Source: Shewanella oneidensis MR-1 (GTDB taxonomy: Bacteria; Pseudomonadota; Gammaproteobacteria; Enterobacterales; Shewanellaceae). From it: DNA of 64,000 nt. The notes under the pieces were generated by a model. The model did not search any database and was not told the origin of the DNA. It was given only the letters and a program-made list of their open reading frames with translations. The DNA is taken from NCBI RefSeq assembly GCF_000146165.2, contig NC_004347.2:3258790-3322789 (forward strand). Direction: 5' to 3'. Position numbers and translations under genes: made by a program. Positions 27,622 through 36,365 of this stretch are shown in pieces (position 1 is the stretch's first letter; the number at the start of each line of letters is the position of its first letter).

Positions 27622-28907
27622 TGAAGCACTTACCCACCACCTTGCTACTGTCTACGCTGGCCATCACTTTATCAGCGCAGGCGCATAACTTGGTCCCGGC
27701 CCCCAAACAAACCCAGAGTGTACTGATTAAAAACGCCACTGTGCATACGGTCATCCAAGGGGTATTAACCAATACCGATGTGTTGATTGAAAACGGTAAA
27801 ATCAGTGCGCTGGGGCCACAGTTAAGCACTAATACGACTGCATCAACTCAAGTTGTTGATGCCAGCGGTAAACACTTATATCCCGGCCTTATTGCACTGG
27901 ATACCAGTCTTGGTTTAGTGGAAATCGAGATGGTGCGTCCAACCGTCGATAACGCTGAAGTGGGTGATGTTAATCCGCAAATAAGTGCGGCGAGTGCCTA
28001 TAACCCAGACTCAGAGCTACTGCCGACCATTCGCTACAATGGCATCACCCATGCACAAATCGTCCCCAGTGGCGATGGGCTAGCGGGGCAATCCGTGGTA
28101 GTTGACCTTGATGCGTGGACAATTGAAGACGCCCTTCAACCCAATGAAGGGCAATTCCATGTCTACTGGCCGCAAATAAAGCGTATGCCCGAGGATGAAA
28201 AGGAAAAAGCCAAAGCCATTGAGAAAAATCAGCAAGCTATCGATAAACTCATCACCGCCTTTGAGGATGGCTACCGCTATTTCTTAAGCCAAAATGCACA
28301 GGATACGGATAACTGGCCTAATCTGCGTTGGCAGGCCATGCTGCCACTGTATCAAGGTAAAGCCACACTTTTTGCCCATGCGGACAGCGTCAGCCAAATC
28401 GAGCAAGTGATTGCCCTGACAAAAAAATATCAATTTAAATTGGTGATTGTCGGTGGTTATGATGCATGGCGATTGGCTTCAAGTTTAAGGGAAGTGAACG
28501 CCAGTGTGATTTATCCGCACACCTTAAGCCTGCCTAAACGTAAAGATGAACCCGTGGATTTGCCGTTTAAAATCCCTTCGTTGCTAGCAAATGCTGGCAT
28601 TCCCTATGCCCTTGGTTTTTCATCGGATTGGAACAGCCGTAACCTCCCCTACGCCGCTGGTTACAGTGCCGCTTATGGCGTTACGCCCGAGCAAGCGTTG
28701 AAATCAGTCACCCTAGATGCGGCAAAGCTGTTAGGGATTGCCGATTTAGGCGCCATTGCCGTAGGTTATCAGGGCAGCGTTGTCCTCAGTGACGGAGATA
28801 TTCTCGATCCCATGAGCAGCAAAATTGATGCGATTTGGATAGAGGGGCGGCAAATAGATCTGAATAATCGCCACCAGCAGCTTTATCAAAAGTATCTTAA
28901 GCGATAG
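27621..28907 (+). CDS. exported amidohydrolase-family protein, metal site degenerate
   Basis: 428 aa, signal peptide ending SAQA, amidohydrolase fold by similarity to the preceding gene (VLIKNATVHTVIQG, VLIENGKISALG, and C-terminal TLDAAKLLGIADLGAI). At the place of the HxH ligands it reads LYPGLIALDTSLG, so it is unlikely to be an independent hydrolase. ATG 27621 overlaps the upstream stop (TAATG); an upstream extension is not needed. Probably a partner or pseudo-enzyme subunit of the 24547-27621 product. Confidence 0.85.
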   Translation: MKHLPTTLLLSTLAITLSAQAHNLVPAPKQTQSVLIKNATVHTVIQGVLTNTDVLIENGKISALGPQLSTNTTASTQVVDASGKHLYPGLIALDTSLGLVEIEMVRPTVDNAEVGDVNPQISAASAYNPDSELLPTIRYNGITHAQIVPSGDGLAGQSVVVDLDAWTIEDALQPNEGQFHVYWPQIKRMPEDEKEKAKAIEKNQQAIDKLITAFEDGYRYFLSQNAQDTDNWPNLRWQAMLPLYQGKATLFAHADSVSQIEQVIALTKKYQFKLVIVGGYDAWRLASSLREVNASVIYPHTLSLPKRKDEPVDLPFKIPSLLANAGIPYALGFSSDWNSRNLPYAAGYSAAYGVTPEQALKSVTLDAAKLLGIADLGAIAVGYQGSVVLSDGDILDPMSSKIDAIWIEGRQIDLNNRHQQLYQKYLKR

Positions 28908-28984
28908 AATTTGCTGAGATAAATCGCACAGCACTGCGCAGTCCATAGGACTGCGCCTCTTTCCCCTAAATCTCAGGTCAAACC

Positions 28985-29365
28985 ATGAAAATCATCCTCT
29001 CAAGTGCATTAGTGTTACTGCTTAGCGCCTGTGTCAGCGACTACAGTTTTAATAGCAATTTAGACGGCGAGGCGATTAATGACTATTTCAAAGCGGGCGA
29101 TGTCACACTGTTTGAAGGTGATAGTTTGCCTAAAGGCCACTATGAATTAAAAGGCCTAGTGCAAGGTGAATCCTGCCAAGCCGATGTGAATGGTGTACCA
29201 GCATCCTTAAGCGAAGCGAGAACAGAAGCCCGCCGTGCTGCGGCAGACAAAGGTGCCAACGGCATTATCATCAAACAATGCGTGTTAATGGAAGAAGCTG
29301 CACAAGGTTGCATCAGCCGCGCGTTATGCGTCGGCCAAGCGATTAAAATGGCCTCTGCCGATTAG
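28985..29365 (+). CDS. rcsF: RcsF-like outer-membrane lipoprotein
   Basis: 126 aa with lipobox LLSAC at about residues 12-16. The C-terminal domain GESCQAD...SEARTEARRAAADKGANGIIIKQC...GCISRALCVGQAIKM keeps the four cysteines and overall pattern of RcsF, the envelope-stress sensor of the Rcs phosphorelay. As in E. coli, it is followed by trmO and proS. No other Rcs component is in the window. Shewanella is not, as far as I recall, known for a complete Rcs system, so its partner is open. Confidence 0.85.
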   Translation: MKIILSSALVLLLSACVSDYSFNSNLDGEAINDYFKAGDVTLFEGDSLPKGHYELKGLVQGESCQADVNGVPASLSEARTEARRAAADKGANGIIIKQCVLMEEAAQGCISRALCVGQAIKMASAD

Positions 29366-29465
29366 TGTAAAGTGTGTATACTGCGCGCCTTTAATGATTA
29401 GCGCGTATCTAACAACCTAAACAATCTGAGTTTGGGTTGTTTTGCCGTTCTTTAGGTGTTTTTGC

Positions 29466-30200
29466 ATGACATTTACCAACCAAATTACCGCAGTGGCAAC
29501 CTGCCGCACGCCCTATAAACAAAAATTTGGCATTCCGAGACAGCCAGGTTTGGTGAAAGCACGCGGTTATGTTGAGCTGGAAGGCCATGTTAATCATCTC
29601 GATGCTGTGCGCGGTATCGAGCAATATTCCCACCTTTGGTTGCTGTTTTGTTTCCATGAAAATCTCGCCCAAGGCTGGAAAACCACGGTTCGCCCGCCGC
29701 GCTTAGGCGGCAATGAAAAACTCGGCGTATTCGCCACTCGTTCCACTTTTCGTCCTAATGGCATTGGCCAATCCGTGGTCAAACTCCATGGGGTGGTGCA
29801 ACGCAAAGGCAAAGTGTGTCTTGAGATTTCAGGCATGGATCTCGTTGATGGCACACCGATTATCGATATTAAGCCCTATATCCCCTTTTCAGATTCGATT
29901 GAAGGTGCCGTTGGCGGCATGGCCCAAGAGGCCCCGAAACTGATTAGCGTTGAGTTCAGTGACCTTGCCGATGAACAAATAAACACCTACAGCAAACAAG
30001 AAGCCTATACGGATTTAGCCGTGCTTATCTGTGGCGTACTTGGGCAAGATCCGCGTCCGGCGTACAAAAAAGCCAAGGATGACCCCAAGTTATATCAAGT
30101 GGCTTTGTATGATTTAGATATCTTTTGGCGGATGGCGGTCGATGGGGATGATCGGGAATACATTCAAGTGCTCGAACTCAAACCGGGGAAATGCGGTTAA
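29466..30200 (+). CDS. trmO: tRNA (N6-threonylcarbamoyladenosine(37)-N6)-methyltransferase TrmO
   Basis: Methylates t6A37 of certain tRNAs using S-adenosylmethionine. About 244 aa. Family motifs include KFGIPRQPGLV near the start, YSHLWLLFCFH, TRSTFRPNGIGQSVVKL, and DLVDGTPIIDIKPYIPFSD. The ATG at 29466 is chosen, since the upstream in-frame extension lacks family similarity. It sits between rcsF and proS as in enterobacteria, with an acyltransferase gene inserted after it. Confidence 0.95.
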   Translation: MTFTNQITAVATCRTPYKQKFGIPRQPGLVKARGYVELEGHVNHLDAVRGIEQYSHLWLLFCFHENLAQGWKTTVRPPRLGGNEKLGVFATRSTFRPNGIGQSVVKLHGVVQRKGKVCLEISGMDLVDGTPIIDIKPYIPFSDSIEGAVGGMAQEAPKLISVEFSDLADEQINTYSKQEAYTDLAVLICGVLGQDPRPAYKKAKDDPKLYQVALYDLDIFWRMAVDGDDREYIQVLELKPGKCG

Positions 30201-30830
30201 ATGCACACGCCAATCACAACCGCTTTGCCAGATTATCAAAGCCAACACAAAAAGCGTCTGTCTTGGATGCCTTGGCTGTATTTCTCGTTAAAAGAAAAAC
30301 ATTTAACCTGGGCCAAACCTTGGCAAAATGAAGTGCAAACCAACCTTTGCGCCCTCGAAACCGTCACCATTGGTGATAATTGTTTTATCGCCCCCGAGGC
30401 ACAATTATTTGCCGAGCCAAACCGCGATATCAACATCGGCAATCACTGTATGATTGCTGCTGACTGTTTTTTACATGGCCCCATCACCCTTGGTAATGAA
30501 GTCGCCATCAATCATGGCTGCTCCCTCGATGGCGGTCGAGTGGGGATCCAGATTGGCGATCAAACCCGCATTGCAAACCATGTGACCATCTATGCCTTTA
30601 ATCATGGCATGGCGCCCGACACCCCAATTTACCAACAAGCCTCCCATTCTAAAGGGATCGTGATTGGTAAAGATGTGTGGATTGGCGCCCAGGCAGGGAT
30701 AGTCGATGGCGTCACCATTGGCGACCATGCGGTGATTGGCATGGGCTGTATCGTCACTAAAGATGTCCCCGCATGGGCCATCGTCGCTGGTAATCCTGCA
30801 CGAGTGATTGGCGATAGGCGAGATAAGTAA
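30201..30830 (+). CDS. hexapeptide-repeat acyltransferase (Maa/WbbJ type)
   Basis: 209 aa left-handed beta-helix enzyme, probably transferring acetyl from acetyl-CoA to a sugar. Repeats include [22 protein letters not shown] and [11 protein letters not shown]. The catalytic histidine region is FNHGMAPD, and the C-terminal [44 protein letters not shown] is typical. Its ATG directly abuts the trmO stop, so the two are co-transcribed. The acceptor is unknown. Confidence 0.88.
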   Translation: MHTPITTALPDYQSQHKKRLSWMPWLYFSLKEKHLTWAKPWQNEVQTNLCALETVTIGDNCFIAPEAQLFAEPNRDINIGNHCMIAADCFLHGPITLGNEVAINHGCSLDGGRVGIQIGDQTRIANHVTIYAFNHGMAPDTPIYQQASHSKGIVIGKDVWIGAQAGIVDGVTIGDHAVIGMGCIVTKDVPAWAIVAGNPARVIGDRRDK

Positions 30831-30896
30831 GCAGAAACGAGAATCTAGATACGAGTAATGACGCAGTCACGCTCTAACAGCACAGCACTCTTCCTT

Positions 30897-30966
30897 CCGT
30901 TATCCGTTATCCGTTATCCGTTATCCGTTATCCGTTATCCGTTATCCGTTATCCGTTATCCGTTAT
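30897..30966. repeat. 10-copy tandem heptamer repeat CCGTTAT
   Basis: Ten perfect head-to-tail copies of CCGTTAT. The flank (GACGCAGTCACGCTCTAACAG) and the unit itself (TTCCGTTATCCG also occurs at 43776-43787) resemble the mosaic intergenic repeat found at 39.6-48.7 kb, so the array probably arose by slippage inside such an element. It ends 119 bp before proS and is not in a reading frame. Confidence 0.97.
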
Positions 30967-31085
30967 CCAGCATCAAAAAATGCTATTTGTCTCCCAGCTA
31001 GTTGAATTTAACCTAAATCCATAGGTGACATCATCAAAGCAGGTGATAAAATGGCGCCCATTCAACTCAAATTTGGACATCGGTA

Positions 31086-32798
31086 ATGCGCGTTAGCAAA
31101 TACCTACTTTCTACTCAAAAAGAAACACCTGCAAATGCAGAAGTCATCAGCCATCAATTAATGCTACGTGCGGGCATGATCCGTCGTAACGCTTCGGGTC
31201 TATACAGCTATCTGCCCTCGGGCCTGCGAGTATTGCGTAAAGTCGAGGCCATTGTTCGTGAAGAAATGAACAAAGCGGGCGCGATTGAAATTCTAATGCC
31301 TATGGTGCAACCGGCTGATTTGTGGGTAGAAACGGGTCGCTGGGATAAGTTTGGCCCTGAGTTACTGCGCTTTAAAGACCGCCATAACCGTGACTTCGTT
31401 CTGGGACCGACCCACGAAGAAGTGATCACCGACTTAATCCGTAAAGAAGTCAGCTCTTACAAACAATTACCGCTGAATCTTTATCAAATTCAAACCAAAT
31501 TCCGCGACGAAGTTCGCCCACGCTTTGGCGTTATGCGTTCACGCGAATTCCTGATGAAAGATGCGTATTCTTTCCATCTGGACATGGACACCCTGAATGA
31601 AACCTATGAGGCCATGTACCAGGCCTATAGCAACATTCTGTCACGTATGGGTTTAGCCTTCCGTCCAGTATTAGCCGATACCGGTTCTATCGGTGGCAGC
31701 ATGTCACACGAATTCCACGTACTGGCTCAAAGCGGTGAAGACTTAATCGCCTACTCTACGGGTAGCGACTATGCCGCTAACATTGAGAAAGCAGAATCAC
31801 CAATGCCGACCGAAACACGCGGCGCGGCGACTAAAGAATTACGTTTAGTCGATACCCCCAATGCAAAAACGATTGCCGAGTTAGTTGAGCAATTCGGTTT
31901 GGATATCACTAAGACTGTGAAAACCTTAATCGTTAAAGGTGCGACGGAAGAAGCACCACTGGTTGCGCTGATTGTTCGTGGCGACCATGAACTAAACGAA
32001 ATCAAGGCAGACAAATTAGATTTAGTGGCATCACCACTTGAATTCGCCCCAGAAGCCCTTATTCGTGACGCCATTGGTGCAGGCCCTGGTTCATTAGGTC
32101 CTGTTGGCCTGAATATGCCGATCATTATCGACCACAGTGTTAGCGTGATGAGCGATTTTGCTGCCGGCGCCAACGTGGACGATAAACATTATTTTGGCAT
32201 TAACTGGGAACGCGATCTGCCACTGGCGCAAGCTGCCGATATCCGTAACGTGGTTGAAGGTGAGCCAACGCCTGATGGTTTAGGTACTTATGCTATGGCT
32301 CGTGGTATCGAAGTGGGTCATATCTTCCAACTCGGCACTAACTACTCTAAATCCATGAACGCGACTGTTCTTGACGAGAACGGTAAATCACAAGTGCTGC
32401 TGATGGGTTGTTACGGTGTTGGCGTGAGCCGTATCGTGGCTGCTGCGATTGAGCAAAACTTTGATGACCGCGGCATTGTATGGCCAGAAGCGATTGCCCC
32501 ATTTAGCGTTGGCATTCTGCCAATGAATATGCACAAGTCGCACCGCGTCACCGATATCGCCGAGCAGTTATACAAAGACTTAAGCGCTGCGGGTATTGAT
32601 GTGCTACTGGACGATCGTAAAGAGCGCCCTGGCGTGATGTTCGCCGATATGGAGCTGATTGGTATTCCTCACACTGTGGTGATTGGTGATCGCAATATCG
32701 ACGCTGGCGTATTCGAATACAAAAACCGCCGCACCGGTGAGAAGCAAGACGTACCATTCGACCAAATCGTCGATTTTTTAAAGAATCTGCAAGCTTAA
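31086..32798 (+). CDS. proS: proline--tRNA ligase ProS
   Basis: Class II aminoacyl-tRNA synthetase of the bacterial type, 570 aa. Motif 1 is near [18 protein letters not shown], motif 2 is in [21 protein letters not shown], and motif 3 is near [17 protein letters not shown]. The central insertion (about residues 230-390) is the Ala-tRNA-Pro editing domain, with [11 protein letters not shown] and [11 protein letters not shown]. The C-terminal anticodon-binding domain includes [19 protein letters not shown]. It begins right after the heptamer-repeat region, which may contain its promoter. Confidence 0.98.
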   Translation: MRVSKYLLSTQKETPANAEVISHQLMLRAGMIRRNASGLYSYLPSGLRVLRKVEAIVREEMNKAGAIEILMPMVQPADLWVETGRWDKFGPELLRFKDRHNRDFVLGPTHEEVITDLIRKEVSSYKQLPLNLYQIQTKFRDEVRPRFGVMRSREFLMKDAYSFHLDMDTLNETYEAMYQAYSNILSRMGLAFRPVLADTGSIGGSMSHEFHVLAQSGEDLIAYSTGSDYAANIEKAESPMPTETRGAATKELRLVDTPNAKTIAELVEQFGLDITKTVKTLIVKGATEEAPLVALIVRGDHELNEIKADKLDLVASPLEFAPEALIRDAIGAGPGSLGPVGLNMPIIIDHSVSVMSDFAAGANVDDKHYFGINWERDLPLAQAADIRNVVEGEPTPDGLGTYAMARGIEVGHIFQLGTNYSKSMNATVLDENGKSQVLLMGCYGVGVSRIVAAAIEQNFDDRGIVWPEAIAPFSVGILPMNMHKSHRVTDIAEQLYKDLSAAGIDVLLDDRKERPGVMFADMELIGIPHTVVIGDRNIDAGVFEYKNRRTGEKQDVPFDQIVDFLKNLQA

Positions 32799-32870
32799 GC
32801 ACTGTCTTTTGCGCTGAATGCGCATTCAGCCAGTTTGAGCTAATGGCTAGCCATTAACCTCTAAAAACAT

Positions 32871-32903
32871 AAACGCACTTAAGTCCGACTTAAGTGCGTT
32901 TTT
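32871..32903 (+). terminator. terminator after proS
   Basis: 13-bp stem AAACGCACTTAAG/CTTAAGTGCGTTT followed by TTT. Confidence 0.92.
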
Positions 32904-33073
32904 TGTGTCTATCTTCTCAAGTAATCATTTAAGTTTGACGCTTCAGCCTATCACCAGCGATTCGCTTTTCTACCAGCACTAAATAAACTTCATTCAACTA
33001 ACTGCTCCGACTTGCTTTTTTAGAGTAGTGATTGCTTTAATAAACTCATAATAACAATTCAAGAGTCTGAAGA

Positions 33074-34198
33074 TTGCCAACATCAACAGCTTTAGTCCTC
33101 GGTGGCGGTGGCGCACGAGCCGCCTATCAAGTGGGAGTGCTTAAAGCACTAGTCCAGCTTTATCCGCGCAACCATGGCATCCCCTTTAAAATCATTTGTG
33201 GTACCTCAGCAGGCGCGATTAATGGCACGTCAATTGCCACCCATGCGTCATGTTTTCATTTGGGAGTCAAAAAGCTCGAGTGGGTATGGCGCCATTTTGA
33301 AACCAGAAAAGTTTACCGAGCTTCCCTTCCTGGCGTGTTAAAGCACCTATCAAAAATGGCACTAAAAGGTCTACAGGATGATAAGGTCAATACCGACGCT
33401 GGCAGCCTGCTCGATAATGAGCCTTTACGGCATTTATTGAATGAGCTTATTGATTTTAAAAGAATTGATCGCAATATCCGCAACGGAGCATTAACCGCTC
33501 TCAGTGTAGATACATCCTGTTATAACAATTCACGCTCGGTGACGTTTTTTCAAGCAGCAAGAGATATTGAAAACTGGACTCGCGCCAGACGCAGTGGCGA
33601 ACGGCGCATGTTAAATACCGAGCACTTATTAGCAAGCTCAGCCATCCCCATGGTATTTCCATCCATTAAACTTAATCAAGCCTACTATGGCGATGGTTCA
33701 GTCCACCAGCTTGCGCCACTCTCAAGCCCTATTCACTTAGGCGCCACTAAGTTATTAGTGATAAATTTGGATAGTCCCCATAAGCATTATCCGATGGAGT
33801 TAGAATTTCATCCCAAAACGGCCACGATTGCGGGCCATCTGCTGGATACGATTTTTTCCGATACCCTAAATAGTGACTTAGAACGCTTGGAGCGAATAAA
33901 TCACACGCTTTCCCTTATCCCTGAAGCAAGCCGAGCTCAATTAGCATTGCATCCGATAAAAACCTTAGTGATAAAACCCAGTGAAGATTTAAGCAAAATT
34001 GCCGCTCGCTTCTATGATGATATGCCTTGGGCAATTAAAACCTTACTGGGATTTTTGGGTATCGATAGGCAGTCTGACTCCAGTATTGTGTCTTATCTCT
34101 TGTTTGAAAAGTCCTACACCAGTGCACTGATCGATTTAGGTTATAAAGACGGCATGGCACAACTGAATGAGCTAAAAGCATTTTTCAATTTAACCTAA
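33074..34198 (+). CDS. patatin-like phospholipase
   Basis: 374 aa lipid acyl hydrolase of the patatin family. Oxyanion hole LGGGGARAAYQVGVL at residues 8-22; nucleophile motif GTSAG (serine of GXSXG) at about residue 44; catalytic Asp in YYGDGSVHQ near residue 217. The start must be TTG 33074: an in-frame stop lies just upstream (33068-33070), no ATG precedes the oxyanion loop, and AAGAG lies 8 bp upstream. No signal peptide, so it is cytoplasmic or membrane-associated. Physiological substrate unknown. Confidence 0.9.
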   Translation: MPTSTALVLGGGGARAAYQVGVLKALVQLYPRNHGIPFKIICGTSAGAINGTSIATHASCFHLGVKKLEWVWRHFETRKVYRASLPGVLKHLSKMALKGLQDDKVNTDAGSLLDNEPLRHLLNELIDFKRIDRNIRNGALTALSVDTSCYNNSRSVTFFQAARDIENWTRARRSGERRMLNTEHLLASSAIPMVFPSIKLNQAYYGDGSVHQLAPLSSPIHLGATKLLVINLDSPHKHYPMELEFHPKTATIAGHLLDTIFSDTLNSDLERLERINHTLSLIPEASRAQLALHPIKTLVIKPSEDLSKIAARFYDDMPWAIKTLLGFLGIDRQSDSSIVSYLLFEKSYTSALIDLGYKDGMAQLNELKAFFNLT

Positions 34199-34466
34199 TG
34201 CGATGGCTCACAATAAAAAGGCTTACTAAAATCAAATTGATGCCTGAGTCTTGCCATGCTATAAAATAACCGATGACATAATTCCTTAACCAAGATGTGC
34301 GAAACTCATTCAAAATTAAGGATTATTCAGTAGCAGCTAAACTGTAAATCAGTCTAAAGTCTGAATGGCGGAATAGATTTAACATTGATCATTTAAGTTG
34401 AATCACCTATCATGCTGTACTAGATTAGCTAAAAATTAGGTTAATTTTTTCTAAAAGGGAATCACG

Positions 34467-34709
34467 ATGAAAAAAACTTCATTAGCACTTATCGCTGCTA
34501 TGTCAATGTTAGGTTCAGTTGCTGCTAACGCTAACACAACAGGTACAACTACTGGTGGTGCGGGTGCGGGTGGCGCAACTGGTGGTATCGTTGCTGGTGC
34601 TATCGGCGCTGGTGCAGTTGCTGCTGGTGTTTTAGTAGCGGCTAACAGTTCTGATGGTAGCCCAGCAGCGACTGGTACAGGTACTGGCACAACTACTGGC
34701 ACTAAGTAA
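34467..34709 (+). CDS. gfcA: small exported Gly/Ala/Thr-rich protein, GfcA (YjbE)-like
   Basis: 80 aa with a signal peptide cleaved near NANA (residue 22), then a low-complexity mature part made of G, A, T, V and ending in GTGTGTTTGTK. This composition and its place directly before gfcBCD match GfcA/YjbE, the first gene of the group 4 capsule accessory operon. Function in the family is poorly known. A strong RBS (AAAGGGAA) and the terminator right after it suggest much higher expression than the genes that follow. Confidence 0.8.
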   Translation: MKKTSLALIAAMSMLGSVAANANTTGTTTGGAGAGGATGGIVAGAIGAGAVAAGVLVAANSSDGSPAATGTGTGTTTGTK

Positions 34710-34733
34710 TCTGTTAGTGAGTACATCTAAATG

Positions 34734-34760
34734 ACCGCCTTATGGGCGGTTGTTTTTTTT
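34734..34760 (+). terminator. terminator between gfcA and gfcB
   Basis: Stem ACCGCC/GGCGGT (34734-34739, 34745-34750) with a 5-nt loop, followed by TGTTTTTTTT. It probably ends most transcripts after gfcA and lets a minority read into gfcBCD. Confidence 0.85.
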
Positions 34761-34858
34761 GAGCTTTTTACGAGTGAAAGCCTGCTCAATCTAGCTTGAA
34801 ATCACTTCGACATATATCTACATTGGTTATCTACCATTATTGAGAATAAGCAACTCGG

Positions 34859-35569
34859 ATGCGTATATATAAAAGACTTTTTCCCTTTATCGCTGCTTCG
34901 GCAGTATGTCTGAGCCTTTCGGGCTGTAGCCAACGCATAAGCGCATTAAACGATACGGTTAAACTCGCCTTTTGGGGGAATGAAGATATAGTGCTCTCAC
35001 CTGAGCAAGTATCAGCTAATCCTTATGCGAGTATCTATGTAAAAATTGAAGATACGGCCCAGGCATTTGTGGTATTAGCCTTTGCAGAGCCTAAAATCAG
35101 CCTATCTTCAGTAAAAAACTCGCCCGAAGAACTCGAGCTTAAATGGTTATCAGCAGATAAAGGCATGTTAGTGACAGTTAACGGCCGCCTAGTCAAAACC
35201 CATAATCTGCTCACAGGTAATTTAGCGGCAGTAGAAAGTGATGAGCCAGATCCACTGTTATTAGGATTGCACTTAAGCTCCACCCCAAAAACGTGGACTC
35301 GAATGCTCGATTGGCAACCCGGTTATCATTATAGTTACAAAGTAAAATCAGAGTTTAAACTGATTAGCGACGACAATATTCTAATTAATGGCACTCCCAC
35401 ACAAGCTTTGCATTTTAGTGAAAGCGTCTCTGTGGATGCTCTCAATATTCAATACCAAAATGAGTTTTGGCTAGATCCACAAACTGGCAGTGTTATTAAG
35501 AGTCATCAAAAAATTGCGCCTAATCTGCCATTTATTGATATCACCTTACTTAAGCCTTTTGCTGCTTAG
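34859..35569 (+). CDS. gfcB: polysaccharide lipoprotein GfcB (YjbF)-like
   Basis: 236 aa lipoprotein with lipobox LSGC near residue 22. Family pattern seen: LAFAEPK, ELKWLSADKGMLVTVNGRLVKTHNL, and a C-terminal FWLDPQTGSVIKSHQKIAP. GfcB/YjbF proteins assist export of extracellular polysaccharide at the outer membrane. It is followed 10 bp later by gfcC. Confidence 0.88.
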   Translation: MRIYKRLFPFIAASAVCLSLSGCSQRISALNDTVKLAFWGNEDIVLSPEQVSANPYASIYVKIEDTAQAFVVLAFAEPKISLSSVKNSPEELELKWLSADKGMLVTVNGRLVKTHNLLTGNLAAVESDEPDPLLLGLHLSSTPKTWTRMLDWQPGYHYSYKVKSEFKLISDDNILINGTPTQALHFSESVSVDALNIQYQNEFWLDPQTGSVIKSHQKIAPNLPFIDITLLKPFAA

Positions 35570-35579
35570 TGGAGCCATT

Positions 35580-36365
35580 ATGAGATCTTATTTTACCCCA
35601 TTGGCACTGCTAGTAGGTTCACTGTTTTTGCCCACCGTAGAAGCCAATACCCAGCTTTCTGTCAGTACCTCAGCGTCTAACACGCCGCAGCTACAAATTA
35701 CCTATCCGACTGCGATTCGAGTAGGGCAAGCGGTCCAGGATGGGTTAACCCAGCTTCCTTTTTATAATCAAACGATAAAAAATGAGGCGGTTTCAATTTA
35801 TTGGCTAGGAGCAGCCCTATTAGATACAAAAAATACCGCTGTGTTAGAAGTCACTCGCCAGCAAGTATTGCAACAATTAGCTGACATGGGAGAGCAGGTC
35901 GATAATAGTCAATATATTGCTAAACTTGCAAAATTTGCCCAATTTTTACGTAACATCAAACTAGGCCAGCGAGTTAACCAGCCATTAGACCTCGATTTAA
36001 TTCGGATTACCGATGCTTATAATCCGGTTATTGATGGTGATTTTTTACTGGTGCTACCGCCTCGACCTACTACAGTTTCAGTCGTTGGCGCAGTCGCGCA
36101 AACGGGTGAGCAAACATGGCTATCCCAGGCAAGCAGTAAAGATTACATAAACCAAGCGGGTTTACTCGATAATGCCGAAAATAGCTTTGTGTGGATTATT
36201 CAACCCGATGGCAATGCGATAAAACAGCCTATCGCCTATTGGAATCATCAAGCTCAAGATATCGCCCCTGGTGCAATACTCTTTGTGGAGTTTACGGCAC
36301 TGTTTGATGACCATACCGAATTAAATAACAATATTATTGAATTACTCAAAAATCGGGCTCTGTAA
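35580..36365 (+). CDS. gfcC: capsule biosynthesis protein GfcC (YjbG)-like
   Basis: About 261 aa, signal peptide ending at VEA (residue 21), periplasmic. The C-terminal part DGDFLLVLPPRPTTVSVVGAV resembles the beta-grasp domain that GfcC shares with Wza-type exporters. The ATG at 35580 is chosen because a signal peptide begins there and GGAG lies just upstream; the longer frame overlaps gfcB. Its stop overlaps the gfcD start by one base. Confidence 0.87.
   Translation: MRSYFTPLALLVGSLFLPTVEANTQLSVSTSASNTPQLQITYPTAIRVGQAVQDGLTQLPFYNQTIKNEAVSIYWLGAALLDTKNTAVLEVTRQQVLQQLADMGEQVDNSQYIAKLAKFAQFLRNIKLGQRVNQPLDLDLIRITDAYNPVIDGDFLLVLPPRPTTVSVVGAVAQTGEQTWLSQASSKDYINQAGLLDNAENSFVWIIQPDGNAIKQPIAYWNHQAQDIAPGAILFVEFTALFDDHTELNNNIIELLKNRAL

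Noticed and set aside
30897..30966. Possible CRISPR array at the heptamer repeats
   Set aside because: The unit is 7 bp with no spacers; this is a simple tandem repeat.
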